64,000 nucleotides of DNA from assembly GCA_022760475.1 (NCBI GenBank), contig JALEFZ010000087.1, positions 1 to 64,000 on the forward strand, in the 5' to 3' direction. Under the pieces are notes generated by a model, which was given only the letters and a program-made list of their open reading frames with translations, was not told the origin of the DNA and did no database searches. Within the stretch, counting starts at the first letter, position 1; each line of letters begins with the position of its first letter. Position numbers and translations under genes: made by a program. Shown here one piece after another: positions 18,101 to 27,169 of the stretch. The DNA comes from Bacteroidia bacterium (lineage in GTDB: Bacteria > Bacteroidota > Bacteroidia > J057).

Positions 18101-19460
18101 TGATGCTGAATTTGACCCGCCAGAGGTAAGGTGGTTTTACCTCGAAAAAGATGAGGATGGCATCGAGGATATTTGGAGAGAATTTAGGTCTCAAGACATT
18201 ATTGAAGACATGACCAAGCCAGCTTCAAGGTCTGAAACGAGTTTGTTACAAACTGGCATTATCCGATTTAAAACCCCCTTGAGTATGACCAATTCTGGAA
18301 CCAGTGTCATGCCAGGATCGGGCTACTATTGGGTTCGTGCCGTGATGCCTTCTGGCTATGAGGTCGGAAAGGAGGGAATAAGCCTGCAAAACCCACTTGG
18401 GCAACTTGCCATTAATCAGCCTACAAGGGTAGATGCCCTTCCGCCTGTAGTCGCTATTCATGCACAAGCAGCATTGGCAGTATTTCATAATAAGAACAAC
18501 AGCCTTGAACATTTAGACCGAGGGCTTCCAGCAGATTCGATCCAGAAACTGGTCAATTTTAAGCCTAGCATCAAAGAGGTGAACCAACCCTATCCTTCAT
18601 TTGGAGGGAAAAAGCCTGAGGATGAGCCTGCATTTTATCGCAGGGTGAGCGAGAGACTTCGCCACAAGGATAGGGCAGTGAGCTGTTGGGATTTTGAACG
18701 CCTGATCATGGAAAAATTTTCTGATATCCGCCATGCAAAGTGCATCCCGCATACCTCAAAAAGTTCATTTGTCAAGCCTGAGCTTTCACCAGGAGAGGAT
18801 TCCCCTGGAAAAATGCCTGGCAAGCCTAAAGGAATTGAAAAGATCGTTCCCAAACCTGGACGAGTAATGCTGGCAGTCTTCCCAAAACCGCAAAACCGAA
18901 GTGCTTTCAATCCACTGACACCGGGCTTTGGAATTGGGAAATTAGAAGAGATGGAGAGTTATTTACAAAGCAAAGCCAACCTCTTTCTCAGAGATGGTAG
19001 GGGCATAACGGTTGTAAACCCTTCTTATGAGATGGTAAAAGTTCATTGCAGGGTGCGCTTTTTCCGCGATAAGTCTCCCTTGTTTTATGCTGGACAGCTC
19101 AATGAGGCCTTGAAAAAGTTTCTTGCTCCCTGGGCATATGACGAGGAAGAAGAAATTCTATTCAGTGGTTCGGTAAGCCAATCTCTGGTTCTGAACCATA
19201 TTGAAGAATTACCTTATGTAGATAAAATTCTCGATTTCAAATTGAGCCATTACCTATTGAATCGAGATCTGGACATTTATGAAACATACGTAGATAGTGT
19301 GGAGCATTCTTTGGAAGCGACAACCCCTCGATCAGTGTTTACGACTTACCTCCTACAAGCCAACGATAATACCACCCGCGATCATGATATAAGTTGGGAT
19401 GGAGCGAAAAATGCGAGTCCCGACGATACCATTGTAAGCTCAGAGTTTACTGCATTTTAG
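15180..19460 (+). CDS. Baseplate J-like protein (Afp11/Pvc11; gp6-like)
   Basis: 1426 residues, very large for the family. The N-terminal FAYEFSANLNYYNEENLPQGDWSDFF pattern (about residues 47-72) is typical of eCIS gp6-like proteins. The C-terminal portion has the J-like fold: FYRRVSERLRHKDRAVSCWDFERLIMEKFSDI at about 18634-18730, then GRGITVVNPSYEMVKVHCRVRF and a YVDKILDFKLS end. The middle, about residues 730-860, is charged with a Lys/Arg-rich loop. It forms the wedge ring of the baseplate that holds the sheath closed until triggering. The next gene starts 29 bases later. Confidence 0.9.
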   Translation: MSQQETVKYKHPFLNNGTSQQNRNNKYLQPKYVELNNWNTADYLRFAYEFSANLNYYNEENLPQGDWSDFFSQGPVNMLAIISSVDQDAFLHKYNEAEVNFWRKYKKGARGKEIERAYQELIDRIYEIADKIRQLCEDIPQAMPLKREILEIIKNQVARSVLNNQLDINALEVLIAYDKANDPDPDVKNRNSGTSESRYEKFIQYDKPARDKDGKVVDETNRKSTICRMAWGINGSYAYDCITPDIGYKDPINAGKNEPSCRENINLRNLFLIFYQALAKIIQRAKIFLNKELAESHQVQPHLSLYISFIQLFKQLQARYQDFSRVHLNYYYQEILGLKTKRLEPDQAYVLFRLAKSASETLLEKGTLVDAGRDAEGKPRAYALDKEIVVNKSEVATFLMDTEGKSIIETPALVLESQSPLASTPSPSRFIWKSGVHRDVITNGGRRLSSNFKYGFAISHPVLNLKEGERRITIRLIAQGLPQREELQSVKERIQVDLSTSENKSGWHTLVQNRIEISEIKQNEEETDLPGSTPVGMVLTLSLRQDDYPLDLPEKPEDPFLIQCDKPVVKILFSNELYQDFSETIITNVEITVEVEGLENSIKVRNELGEFDNRNAFPGFGVEPTEGSYMQISSDEWTGKKLTEVLPKAIFLGNVADDVDESDEVDAATLLIDTKQFKIRHKVNKKFNEVVIEEDKGGYVRIQEDPYYRLNPEIDQVLGELKKDDCEKEDINSPEFFDKLSIFVSKIGGGISKIFERIFRKRKQEQKARAFMASPSMGEFMVQSLGTARFVNEVDVLMLKGAKASRIRKFFLRVRGEKEKVVERDDSFIKKVIVDYKAEASWKEAFNIPETKVPTEGEVARNVEKPGLKLVVIDPELKLASFHQQGFTHINHFPDKDEKALVCLPLFIPTAITLPSGEDFSQNDDEVETPDDNEIGIKGEFPNPFEQSNIYIGLDNFVPGQSLSLLFQLEDGGGDAEFDPPEVRWFYLEKDEDGIEDIWREFRSQDIIEDMTKPASRSETSLLQTGIIRFKTPLSMTNSGTSVMPGSGYYWVRAVMPSGYEVGKEGISLQNPLGQLAINQPTRVDALPPVVAIHAQAALAVFHNKNNSLEHLDRGLPADSIQKLVNFKPSIKEVNQPYPSFGGKKPEDEPAFYRRVSERLRHKDRAVSCWDFERLIMEKFSDIRHAKCIPHTSKSSFVKPELSPGEDSPGKMPGKPKGIEKIVPKPGRVMLAVFPKPQNRSAFNPLTPGFGIGKLEEMESYLQSKANLFLRDGRGITVVNPSYEMVKVHCRVRFFRDKSPLFYAGQLNEALKKFLAPWAYDEEEEILFSGSVSQSLVLNHIEELPYVDKILDFKLSHYLLNRDLDIYETYVDSVEHSLEATTPRSVFTTYLLQANDNTTRDHDISWDGAKNASPDDTIVSSEFTAF

Positions 19461-19489
19461 TGAAAAACATAGCCTGAAAATATAACATC

Positions 19490-22400
19490 ATGTCAGATAA
19501 TACTACCCTGTCATTTGTCTCTTCGGCTGGGATAACGGAAGATTATTCAAGTCTACGAAGGCTGGGGATCAATTATATAGCCAGACTAAGTCATCAACTC
19601 TGGACGGATTTTAATTCCCATGATCCTGGGATAACGATACTTGAGGTCCTTAGTTATGCCATTATGGACCTTGGATATAGGAGTAGCTTCGAGATGAGGG
19701 ATCTCTTGACTCCCAATCCCTTAAAGTCTCCTGTAAATGCTAATAATCCATTTGGAGAGCTTCAAAAAGATTTCTTTTCGGCAAGTGAGATCCTTGTATC
19801 CAATCCGGTATCCCCTGTCGATTTCAGGAAGCTGTTTATTCATATTCCTGGAGTTAAGAATGCCTGGATGATAGAGGCGGAGGATGAGAAGATCAATGAG
19901 AGGCTTCCAAAAGCTGAGACAGGCGATGGGCTTTCATATAAACTTGGTGGTCTTTACAAAATTTTGGTAGAGCTTGAAGATGGGAGTGATCCTGATAATG
20001 AGGTAAGGGTAAGTGAAATAAGAGAACATATTGAAAAAATATTCTACAACTACAGGAGTCTAGGGGAAGACCTTATTTCTGTGGAGGTAGTCAAAGAAAA
20101 ACCCCTACTGCTAAAAGGCCGCATAGAAGTAGATGAAGAAGTGGACCTCAATGACATTGAAGCCCAAATTGCTTTCAGCATTCAGGAGTTTTTGACTCCT
20201 ACAATCCACTTCTACTCACTAGGGCAAATGCTGGAAAACGGTTGGGGAATGGATGAAATTTTTCGAGGCACAATCTTTCCCGAAGAATTGCCCTTTCAGG
20301 GTTTTTTGGATGACAATGAACTGAAAGGAGCGAAACTGCGCAAACAGGTTTATAAGTCTGATTTGTATCAGGTAATCCTGGATATAGAGGGGGTGAAGGC
20401 GATAAATAAGCTGGAACTGGACTTACTAGAGCCCAATGATTCCCTATCGAAAGACGAATGGTATGTGGATATCAGGGGAGAAAAAGGGGTGGTTTATAAA
20501 CCGGTCATTGATTTGATAAACTCTCTGAATCTCACTTATAAAAAAGGAGATTTCGTAAGTGGTTCCAGAGAAAGTTCCCCCTTCCGATCGGAGCAATTCG
20601 TCCGGGAAAAATTAACCCTGCTCCGTCACCTCAACCGAAAACCCTTGCTTGATCGAGCTCAGGATAGGGCTATCCAGGAAGGCTCATACAGAGATTTGGA
20701 AAAGTATGTCAGCATCCAAACTGACTTTCCAAATGTATATCGCGTGGATGAGGGTGAAATAACTGCATCTTTGTCTGAGGCTTACAAGGCCAGAGTAAAA
20801 CAACTCAAAGCATTCCTTACCATCTTCGACCAAATCCTGGCAAATTACCTGGCAGACCTTCAAAATATCAGAACCATTTTTTCCTTGAGTCAGGAGCCTG
20901 AAAGCCAGGTACATTTCTATAAAAACTTAAGAGGAATTGTTCCTGGCATTGATGATGTGTTGGTTAATCATTACAGCCTTGATGCGGAGTCATTGGTGAA
21001 ATTGGGAGAGCCAGGAGTCTTTTATACCAAAGACCATGATGATAGTAAAGAGGTCATTATAGGCAGGCTTTCAAACCTTGTTCCTGCCAATCCTATGCCG
21101 GAGGAAGAGTTCATTTCCAAGGTCAAGTTATCCACTCGCGAGTGTTTCAAAACACCTGCAAATGGAGAAAATGGCAAAAGAGGTGTGGCAAAAAAGGACG
21201 AAAAAGACAGCGAGGAAAGGTTTGAAAGGTTTATGGCTGTGATAAAAGATCTTACTATTCAAGATAAATATGAAGTTACCCTTAAAGAAATCATACATGA
21301 TGAGAGCGAACGAAAAAGGGTAAAAAATCTGGTGTTGAACCACCTTGCGGCAAGGTTCGGAGAGCAATTCACTGAATATGCCTTGTTACTTTATCAGAAC
21401 TACGAGAGCAATTCTTGTCAAGAGCCACAATTTGAAGGAAAAAACAGACTTATCAAGGCCAAAACCAATTTCCTGAAAAATATCCCTGAAATGGGAAGGG
21501 ATAGGGGCAAGGCTATGAATCATCGTTCGGAAGAACTCCGAGAGATAAAAAAATTCTACGAATCCTATAATATTTCTGGGCTAAGAAAGCGTGTGAGTAA
21601 TATTCTTGGCTTGGATCCAGGAAGTGATAATCTTCGTTTTCAAAGATCTCAGCTAAGTTCAGGACCCAAGGTGCTAATCATAAAAAGGGAGGACTCATCG
21701 AGAGATAGTTTCAATTTTGTTGCCGTTTCAGCTAATGATGATGGTTCTGCTCCTTCCTTCGAGCCTGATACCTGGATTCCGTTGGAAAGTGTAAAGCAGT
21801 ATAACATCAGAGCCAAAGGCTTAAGGGACAAAGAAGAATTCATGCAGACCCTTCTTGATGCATCTTCAAGGCTAATTGAGGAAATCGAAGCGTATGAGAT
21901 CAATGATTCAAGCCTGATTGAAGAACAACTTGGCAAGAAACCTGACGAGGAGGTCGCCCATCTTCAGATTAAAAAAAGTGAGGTCAGTGATTCGAGTCTA
22001 CCTTACAGAATAGCCCTCGTAACTGCCAAAGGCGATGAGATCGCATTGGGCAATACCTTTTTTGAAGAGAGAAAAAGGGCGGTTCAGGAGCTTAGGCGGC
22101 TCGTGGAACTTGTCTATCCCGAAAAAATCCAAAATGAAGGCTTTTATGTCATAGAACATATTCTTCTGAGGCCATTTGAAGATGGAATTAAGTTATTGGA
22201 GCCATTTCCTGTGGACCATCGAATGCCGAGTAATTCAGGCGGTACAGGTCCTTTGATCTTATCTGAAGACCCCTACTCCTTCTGGATCAGCATTTTTGCC
22301 ATGAAGGCATGGCCGAGGTTCTCAGATGAAGAAGGTAGGGCATTTTTTGAGCAGACAGTCAGGAGGGAAGCTCCTGCACATATGGGAATTCGATTTCACT

Positions 22401-22561
22401 GGTTGTCAGGGAAAAACATGTATGAGTTTGAGGATGCTTACTTGAATTGGCTGTATGATGAGGGGAGGAGGTATTCTGACGAATGCCAGATTCAGGAAAG
22501 CATGAACCACCTGATTGAACTTCTAAACAAGTTTAACCAACGATTTGATCCCGAAGCATAA
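19490..22561 (+). CDS. Baseplate protein, Afp12/Pvc12 (gp7-like)
   Basis: 1023 residues. The N-terminus carries the usual signature of this family, HDPGITILEVLSYAIMDLGYRS (positions about 19619-19684), followed by DLLTPNP. The C-terminus reads EHILLRP, then DPYSFWISIFAMKAWPRF, REAPAHMGIRFHWL and a YLNWLYDEG end, matching eCIS gp7-like wedge proteins. It partners with the J-like protein in the wedge; AMP-binding and fibre-binding arms in such proteins vary widely. A highly charged middle (about residues 540-700) may be a species-specific arm. The gene is followed by a 58-base gap. Confidence 0.88.
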   Translation: MSDNTTLSFVSSAGITEDYSSLRRLGINYIARLSHQLWTDFNSHDPGITILEVLSYAIMDLGYRSSFEMRDLLTPNPLKSPVNANNPFGELQKDFFSASEILVSNPVSPVDFRKLFIHIPGVKNAWMIEAEDEKINERLPKAETGDGLSYKLGGLYKILVELEDGSDPDNEVRVSEIREHIEKIFYNYRSLGEDLISVEVVKEKPLLLKGRIEVDEEVDLNDIEAQIAFSIQEFLTPTIHFYSLGQMLENGWGMDEIFRGTIFPEELPFQGFLDDNELKGAKLRKQVYKSDLYQVILDIEGVKAINKLELDLLEPNDSLSKDEWYVDIRGEKGVVYKPVIDLINSLNLTYKKGDFVSGSRESSPFRSEQFVREKLTLLRHLNRKPLLDRAQDRAIQEGSYRDLEKYVSIQTDFPNVYRVDEGEITASLSEAYKARVKQLKAFLTIFDQILANYLADLQNIRTIFSLSQEPESQVHFYKNLRGIVPGIDDVLVNHYSLDAESLVKLGEPGVFYTKDHDDSKEVIIGRLSNLVPANPMPEEEFISKVKLSTRECFKTPANGENGKRGVAKKDEKDSEERFERFMAVIKDLTIQDKYEVTLKEIIHDESERKRVKNLVLNHLAARFGEQFTEYALLLYQNYESNSCQEPQFEGKNRLIKAKTNFLKNIPEMGRDRGKAMNHRSEELREIKKFYESYNISGLRKRVSNILGLDPGSDNLRFQRSQLSSGPKVLIIKREDSSRDSFNFVAVSANDDGSAPSFEPDTWIPLESVKQYNIRAKGLRDKEEFMQTLLDASSRLIEEIEAYEINDSSLIEEQLGKKPDEEVAHLQIKKSEVSDSSLPYRIALVTAKGDEIALGNTFFEERKRAVQELRRLVELVYPEKIQNEGFYVIEHILLRPFEDGIKLLEPFPVDHRMPSNSGGTGPLILSEDPYSFWISIFAMKAWPRFSDEEGRAFFEQTVRREAPAHMGIRFHWLSGKNMYEFEDAYLNWLYDEGRRYSDECQIQESMNHLIELLNKFNQRFDPEA

Positions 22562-22619
22562 AATAATTCACTCTCATTTATCCAAAGTATTGGCTAACGA
22601 TTTCCAACACTAGATTAAT

Positions 22620-24728
22620 ATGAAAAATACAATCGAGACCAATTCCAAAAACATCAGCCGCTTGATTGGAGGTACTGGAATTGTCTGTGGATTAGAAATT
22701 ACTATAAAGTCTGATTGTTCGCTCCTGATTTCTGAAGGTTATGGGCTTACTTCATCAGGCAGGATATTATATTTTCCAGGTAAGCACTACAGATATTATA
22801 CCGCCTACTCTAAGGCTGTCAAGGGCTTATTGAGTCCTTCACAAGATGAAGGAGAACTGGATGTGTATCAACTCATGGTTGAACGGCCTTATGGTGAGGA
22901 GGGAGTTTACCCCCTGACCCCACAAAACTTGAATGATGATCCATTTTTCCAAAATAAAGTCATGCTACTTTACATGGAAAAACTAGAATCCAATGGGAGA
23001 GCGGCTGAGAACAATCCTCAAAAAGACGACTTGGAGGGAGAATCAGGACTAGAAGAGTTGCCACAGGAAGAATTTCAAATCCAGGCACTTATGGTTGAGC
23101 GGGAGGTCTATTGGGAGTATTTGCAAGAGCAACTGAATGAGCGCGGAGAGATCCTGACACAAACACCCTTTGAGTCTGAAGACGTTGAGCTTTATTCGCT
23201 TAGAAATAAAATTGACGTTACAGGTCAGTACCTTTTCCAACAAAATAACCGAAACACTTCCCTAAGGAGCATTGAGATCATGCGATTTGGCCATGGATCA
23301 GACGATCCTGAGTGTAGACCTGAAAACAAAACATTTACCTTGGCTGGAAATGATTTCGAAGCCTATCTCAAGGAGTATAGCATTATTATAGATGATCTTC
23401 TGCTGAAATTGATCGAAGGGGTAAAGATTTTGCATAAAAAATTACCCGAGCAATATCGGGACAATAAGCTCGATCCCTACCTGTTCTTTGACCTTTTTCC
23501 TAAGAAGCAAAGGGATTACCTTGATAAGTACCTAACCTATTTATTGGATATCAGGTGGCAAGAATTCAAAAAGAGCAATCTCAAAAAACTCCATGTTCAG
23601 TACTTTTCTGACCTTGTAAGGGAACTGGCCTACACCTACAATGAAATTGTTGATGAAGTTGGAAACTTAATTAACGATTGTGATCCAGTAGAGCGGGTAA
23701 ATCATTACCCCTTTCATCTCCTGCTTGGGGAGGTTCAGGAGGAAGTAAATTTTGGTCCTTCCATTTTTAGGCATGAATTCAGACAGCCTGGCATTTATAA
23801 TCAAAATGCAGATCGACTTCAGAATATTCGCTTTCTTCATTGGAGGATGGTCATGATGATCAAGTGCTTTTACCTACCCGGGAGGGAAAATCCGGATTAC
23901 GCCAATGATGATGTGACCCAAATCTTGCAATCCGATATGGAGGATGGATTTGGAGATCCCAAAATATTGTTAAAGTATACCTCACTATCAAAAATAGAAG
24001 AGGATCGAGACTTCCCAATCAGGATAGTCCCTGGGCAGCATTTTTCTTACCCCGTAGATGGCAGTGTGATTCCATTTTATTACTACACTGCTATGGACAG
24101 CAATTCCATTCATAATTTTTGGAATTATGACCGAGTCAAGCGCGCCCGACAGCAATACTACCATTCATATTATGCCCAAAACCGCGATGGAGAAAATTAC
24201 ACTACCTTGTGCTCCATCAAAAGGCCATTTAGCTATGATATTAGAAGTTCTCAATATTATCGCATTGAAGGGCATATGGGAAGGACAGATGTAGTAAAAG
24301 TCGTAAAAGAAATTAAAAGGATTCGAGATATCTACAACTTGAATTTCCACGTGTTGGTGGTGGAACTCGACGATCAAGATACCAATAATACAGATAAGGA
24401 ATTTTTAAAGCGGTATATAGATGAGGAAGGTGAAACGATGTATGGGATTTCAGAAGGCTATGAAGGGGCAACACATATCGGGGGGGTAGAAAAAGGAGGT
24501 GTCTTTATCATATTGACAGCCAGACTGGATTTTGGTGAAGGGGAGGAAGAATACATCATCGGAGACTTCAGCATGGCAAATATCTTTCCTATCAATAGGC
24601 TAGGTCAGCCAAGTTTGCCGACAGGACGTTCAATGGCTGCCAGTGTAAATCCTGTTCAAGAAGAAGAGGTAACTAAGGAGGAGTCAACTGCTTCTGAAAC
24701 AGATCAGGATAAAAAAAAACAAGTCTAA
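22620..24728 (+). CDS. eCIS-associated baseplate-region protein, interrupted at an A9 run
   Basis: 702 residues in the main frame. The N-terminal part (GTGIVCGLEI, then ISEGYGLTSSGRILYFPG) is a beta module I recall from proteins coded next to gp6/gp7-like genes. A second conserved stretch (YYRIEGHMGRTDVVKVVKEIKRIRDIYNLNF, split over about 24257-24345) also recurs in large eCIS proteins of Bacteroidota. No named function is known to me; baseplate-associated or fibre-like are the likely options. The zero-frame end is low complexity (Glu/Thr/Lys) and stops at TAA 24726-24728, immediately after AAA AAA AAA CAA. The reading frame then appears to continue in -1 for 82 codons. Confidence 0.75.
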   Translation: MKNTIETNSKNISRLIGGTGIVCGLEITIKSDCSLLISEGYGLTSSGRILYFPGKHYRYYTAYSKAVKGLLSPSQDEGELDVYQLMVERPYGEEGVYPLTPQNLNDDPFFQNKVMLLYMEKLESNGRAAENNPQKDDLEGESGLEELPQEEFQIQALMVEREVYWEYLQEQLNERGEILTQTPFESEDVELYSLRNKIDVTGQYLFQQNNRNTSLRSIEIMRFGHGSDDPECRPENKTFTLAGNDFEAYLKEYSIIIDDLLLKLIEGVKILHKKLPEQYRDNKLDPYLFFDLFPKKQRDYLDKYLTYLLDIRWQEFKKSNLKKLHVQYFSDLVRELAYTYNEIVDEVGNLINDCDPVERVNHYPFHLLLGEVQEEVNFGPSIFRHEFRQPGIYNQNADRLQNIRFLHWRMVMMIKCFYLPGRENPDYANDDVTQILQSDMEDGFGDPKILLKYTSLSKIEEDRDFPIRIVPGQHFSYPVDGSVIPFYYYTAMDSNSIHNFWNYDRVKRARQQYYHSYYAQNRDGENYTTLCSIKRPFSYDIRSSQYYRIEGHMGRTDVVKVVKEIKRIRDIYNLNFHVLVVELDDQDTNNTDKEFLKRYIDEEGETMYGISEGYEGATHIGGVEKGGVFIILTARLDFGEGEEEYIIGDFSMANIFPINRLGQPSLPTGRSMAASVNPVQEEEVTKEESTASETDQDKKKQV

Positions 24729-24970
24729 GCAGTAATTTAGGAGAAGATAACGTACTTCAACCCACTGGAAAACAGTCTGATGCAAAACCAGAAACCCAGG
24801 ATAAGCCAGTTTTAGAAGCCTTACAGAAAACATCAGAAGTTGAGGAAAAAATAAAAGAAGCTCTGCTTCCAAGGCCTGAGGAAACTCTAAAACCTCAAAT
24901 CAAAGATGAGTCTGAAACTCCAAAGGCAGGCAAAAAACGGCCATGGTGGCGACTTGGAAGAAGAAAATGA
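24711..24970 (+). other. A9 slippage site and 82-codon -1-frame extension
   Basis: Nine A residues (24711-24719) precede the main-frame stop. In the -1 frame the sequence is open from 24712 to TGA at 24968-24970. The encoded 82 residues after the run are Glu/Lys/Pro-rich like the protein before it, and finish with a basic aromatic end (RPWWRLGRRK). There is a -1-frame stop (TAA, 24709-24711) just before the run and no ATG, GTG or TTG start inside the extension that would give most of it, so it can only be read by slippage or if the run has a miscounted base. The next gene starts 21 bases after this stop, in line with the tight spacing of the operon, whereas the main-frame stop leaves an odd 263-base gap. 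Confidence 0.75.
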
Positions 24971-24991
24971 CCATAACCTCCAATTAAATCT

Positions 24992-27157
24992 GTGTCTCAG
25001 CAACGCCACGTAATTAAAAAAATCAAGTTTGACGTAGGGCTTCCTTATGCTTGGGAGGAGGGACGACATGCCCAAACCAAAATCATGGAGGAGTTGAGGG
25101 ATGAGGTTTTGCCTGCTTTGTCTTGGGAACTTGATCAACTGGTCTCAAAGGACGAAGTGTTCAGGATTCCCTTTCTGGAAATTAACCTGGGAGACATTGA
25201 CCTTGAAAACTGGAAAAAAGAATTCATAGAGCTTTTTACTCAGCAACTGGGAACTGCCCTTGATGAAAAGCGAGTCAAAGCCGATAAAAATCCATCTCGC
25301 GGTAATGGTCATATAGATTTTGACGAAGGAAACAGGGTTTATCTATCAAAACAGCATGAAACTTGGGACCTGTTGAGTTTTTTTATTGAAAATGGACACT
25401 TTCCTTGGTGGGCAAAGGGAAAGCCTTGGGAGGAATTGGAAAATGAAATGATAAGGGAGTTAGGGCGCCAGGATGCGTTTGAGTCTATTCAAGCCTTAAG
25501 GAGAAAAATTCTCATCAAAGCCAGTTATATCCTTCGTTTTTTCGATCAATTCTCTAGCAGCTTCTTTAATCAGTGGTTCCATTTACTCTTGAAAAAAGCT
25601 GTAATTGAATTAAAGAAATCCCTGGAGCCTGTGAGGAAGGGTTCTACCAAGGAAAAATTCAGGAAAATCGGCCTAGGAAAAACTGCTCAAGGACTTGAAT
25701 TATATGTAAATGACTTGGTTAAAAGGGGAATTTCCGGTGAACAATCAAGGGATTTTATCTATGAAGTCCTGGTGAAATGGGATCTTTCTCACACTCAGGC
25801 AGTATTTTACGAAAAGCTCATAGATCAGTCGATAGTCAGGGGCTTCCTTACTGTTTCACAGGACATTTTCGAAAAGAATAATGGTGTCGGACTAAACGGT
25901 AGAGTCGAAAATCATCATTCACAGAATGAAAACAAGCATCCTACCCAGCCCAATTTTAAAAATGGAAAATCAGCTGAAAAGGCATTTTTAGAAAGTGAAA
26001 AAGAAAATTTAGGGGTAGAAGAATTCGAAGAAAGAGGTGTTCATGCAAAGTTGGATGAGGTGTCCCTCAAGGGGAAAAAAGAACCTGACACCAGAAAAGA
26101 GAACCTAGCGCATTCCCAAAATGCCAATCAGACAGGTCAGAGAGAAGAATCAACCAAACCATATTCCAGGGAGAAGATCTCCAAACCTGAACAAGAGGGG
26201 CAAGAAGAATTACCCCTAGATTTGGATAAAATAGCTGCGGGAAAAAATCAAGACAGAGAGAACACCAATAGATCGGACCAGCTAAGTTTAAATCAGACAA
26301 ATTTAAGGAAAAGTCCTGTCTCAGAGGAGGTTATCAAGATAAATTCTGAAAGTAAAACCCCCAGGAATGAAGAAGCATTGCCCCAACCCCCCCCAGCTTT
26401 AAATACACTAGAGGAGAGCCATTCTAGAGATAACTTGACTCCAAGTCAGAAAAAAACTCAAGCAGGAAAAGAACAATTTGAGGGCATTGACATTGATCCT
26501 TTTATGGGCAAAGAAAATTCTGCCAAGAGAGACCTGGTTGAAAGGCGTAATTCTATTGGAGATGAAAAGCCCCCTAGTGAGCAAGAAGACATTCTTTTGC
26601 CTAAATCATCTTATGAATTTGTAGCCAGAAAGCCCTGGGATGCAGAAGAGTATTTCATAGATGATGCTGGGCTGAGTTTGGTGCTTTCTACCATTGCTCC
26701 CCTTTTCAAGGAATTGAATTATTTGGGTAAAGACGGGAAATTTGCCAGTCCTGAAAAGCGGTCAAGGGCAGTACACCTATTGGCGTATATGGGAAGGGGA
26801 ATCACCCATCCTACTGAAAATTTATTGGTTTTGTCCAAGTTGATTTGTGGGATGCCTTCGGAGGCGGTAGTACCTAAAAATATTCTTTTGACCCAGGAAG
26901 AAAAGGAGGAAGTGGATACCTTTTTGAAGGCATTGATCAATGCTTGGGGAAGGCTAAAGAATACCTCGCCAGAGGGTTTGAGAAATAATTTTTTCCTCCG
27001 TGATGGCATTTTGACCTTCAAGGAGCATCAAAACGCGTGGGTATTAAAGGTGGAGAAGAAGGTATATGATGCCCTTTTGATGGACACCTTGCCCTGGACG
27101 TATTCTATGATAAAATTTCGCTGGATGCCACACCTCTTACGGGTAGAGTGGCTTTAA
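24992..27157 (+). CDS. eCIS tape measure protein (Afp14/Pvc14-like)
   Basis: 721 residues from a GTG start. The N-terminal HVIKKIKFDVGLP and the later FLEINLGDIDLENW, and above all the C-terminal block of about 150 residues (AGLSLVLSTIAPLFKELNYL, RAVHLLAYMG, LSKLICGMP, WGRLKNTSPEGLRNNFFLRDG, LPWTYSMIKFRWMP), are diagnostic of the CIS tape measure family. This protein lies in the tube lumen and sets tail length. The middle (about 300-560) is low complexity, rich in Lys, Glu, Asn and Gln, as expected for an extended ruler that can vary in length. It follows the -1-frame extension by 21 bases and precedes the first DUF4157 gene by 12. Confidence 0.92.
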   Translation: MSQQRHVIKKIKFDVGLPYAWEEGRHAQTKIMEELRDEVLPALSWELDQLVSKDEVFRIPFLEINLGDIDLENWKKEFIELFTQQLGTALDEKRVKADKNPSRGNGHIDFDEGNRVYLSKQHETWDLLSFFIENGHFPWWAKGKPWEELENEMIRELGRQDAFESIQALRRKILIKASYILRFFDQFSSSFFNQWFHLLLKKAVIELKKSLEPVRKGSTKEKFRKIGLGKTAQGLELYVNDLVKRGISGEQSRDFIYEVLVKWDLSHTQAVFYEKLIDQSIVRGFLTVSQDIFEKNNGVGLNGRVENHHSQNENKHPTQPNFKNGKSAEKAFLESEKENLGVEEFEERGVHAKLDEVSLKGKKEPDTRKENLAHSQNANQTGQREESTKPYSREKISKPEQEGQEELPLDLDKIAAGKNQDRENTNRSDQLSLNQTNLRKSPVSEEVIKINSESKTPRNEEALPQPPPALNTLEESHSRDNLTPSQKKTQAGKEQFEGIDIDPFMGKENSAKRDLVERRNSIGDEKPPSEQEDILLPKSSYEFVARKPWDAEEYFIDDAGLSLVLSTIAPLFKELNYLGKDGKFASPEKRSRAVHLLAYMGRGITHPTENLLVLSKLICGMPSEAVVPKNILLTQEEKEEVDTFLKALINAWGRLKNTSPEGLRNNFFLRDGILTFKEHQNAWVLKVEKKVYDALLMDTLPWTYSMIKFRWMPHLLRVEWL

Positions 27158-27169
27158 CATTTTGATAAA

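Noticed and set aside
17400-18194. 264-codon minus-strand ORF
   Set aside because: It is antisense to the well-supported baseplate J gene, with composition typical of a mirror frame (Phe/Tyr/Leu-rich) and no domain.
24713-24720. Classical A AAA AAC slippery heptamer
   Set aside because: The heptamer is present, but its AAC codon is not in the main reading frame. Only A AAA AAA is in register, so simultaneous slippage at A AAA AAC was not claimed.
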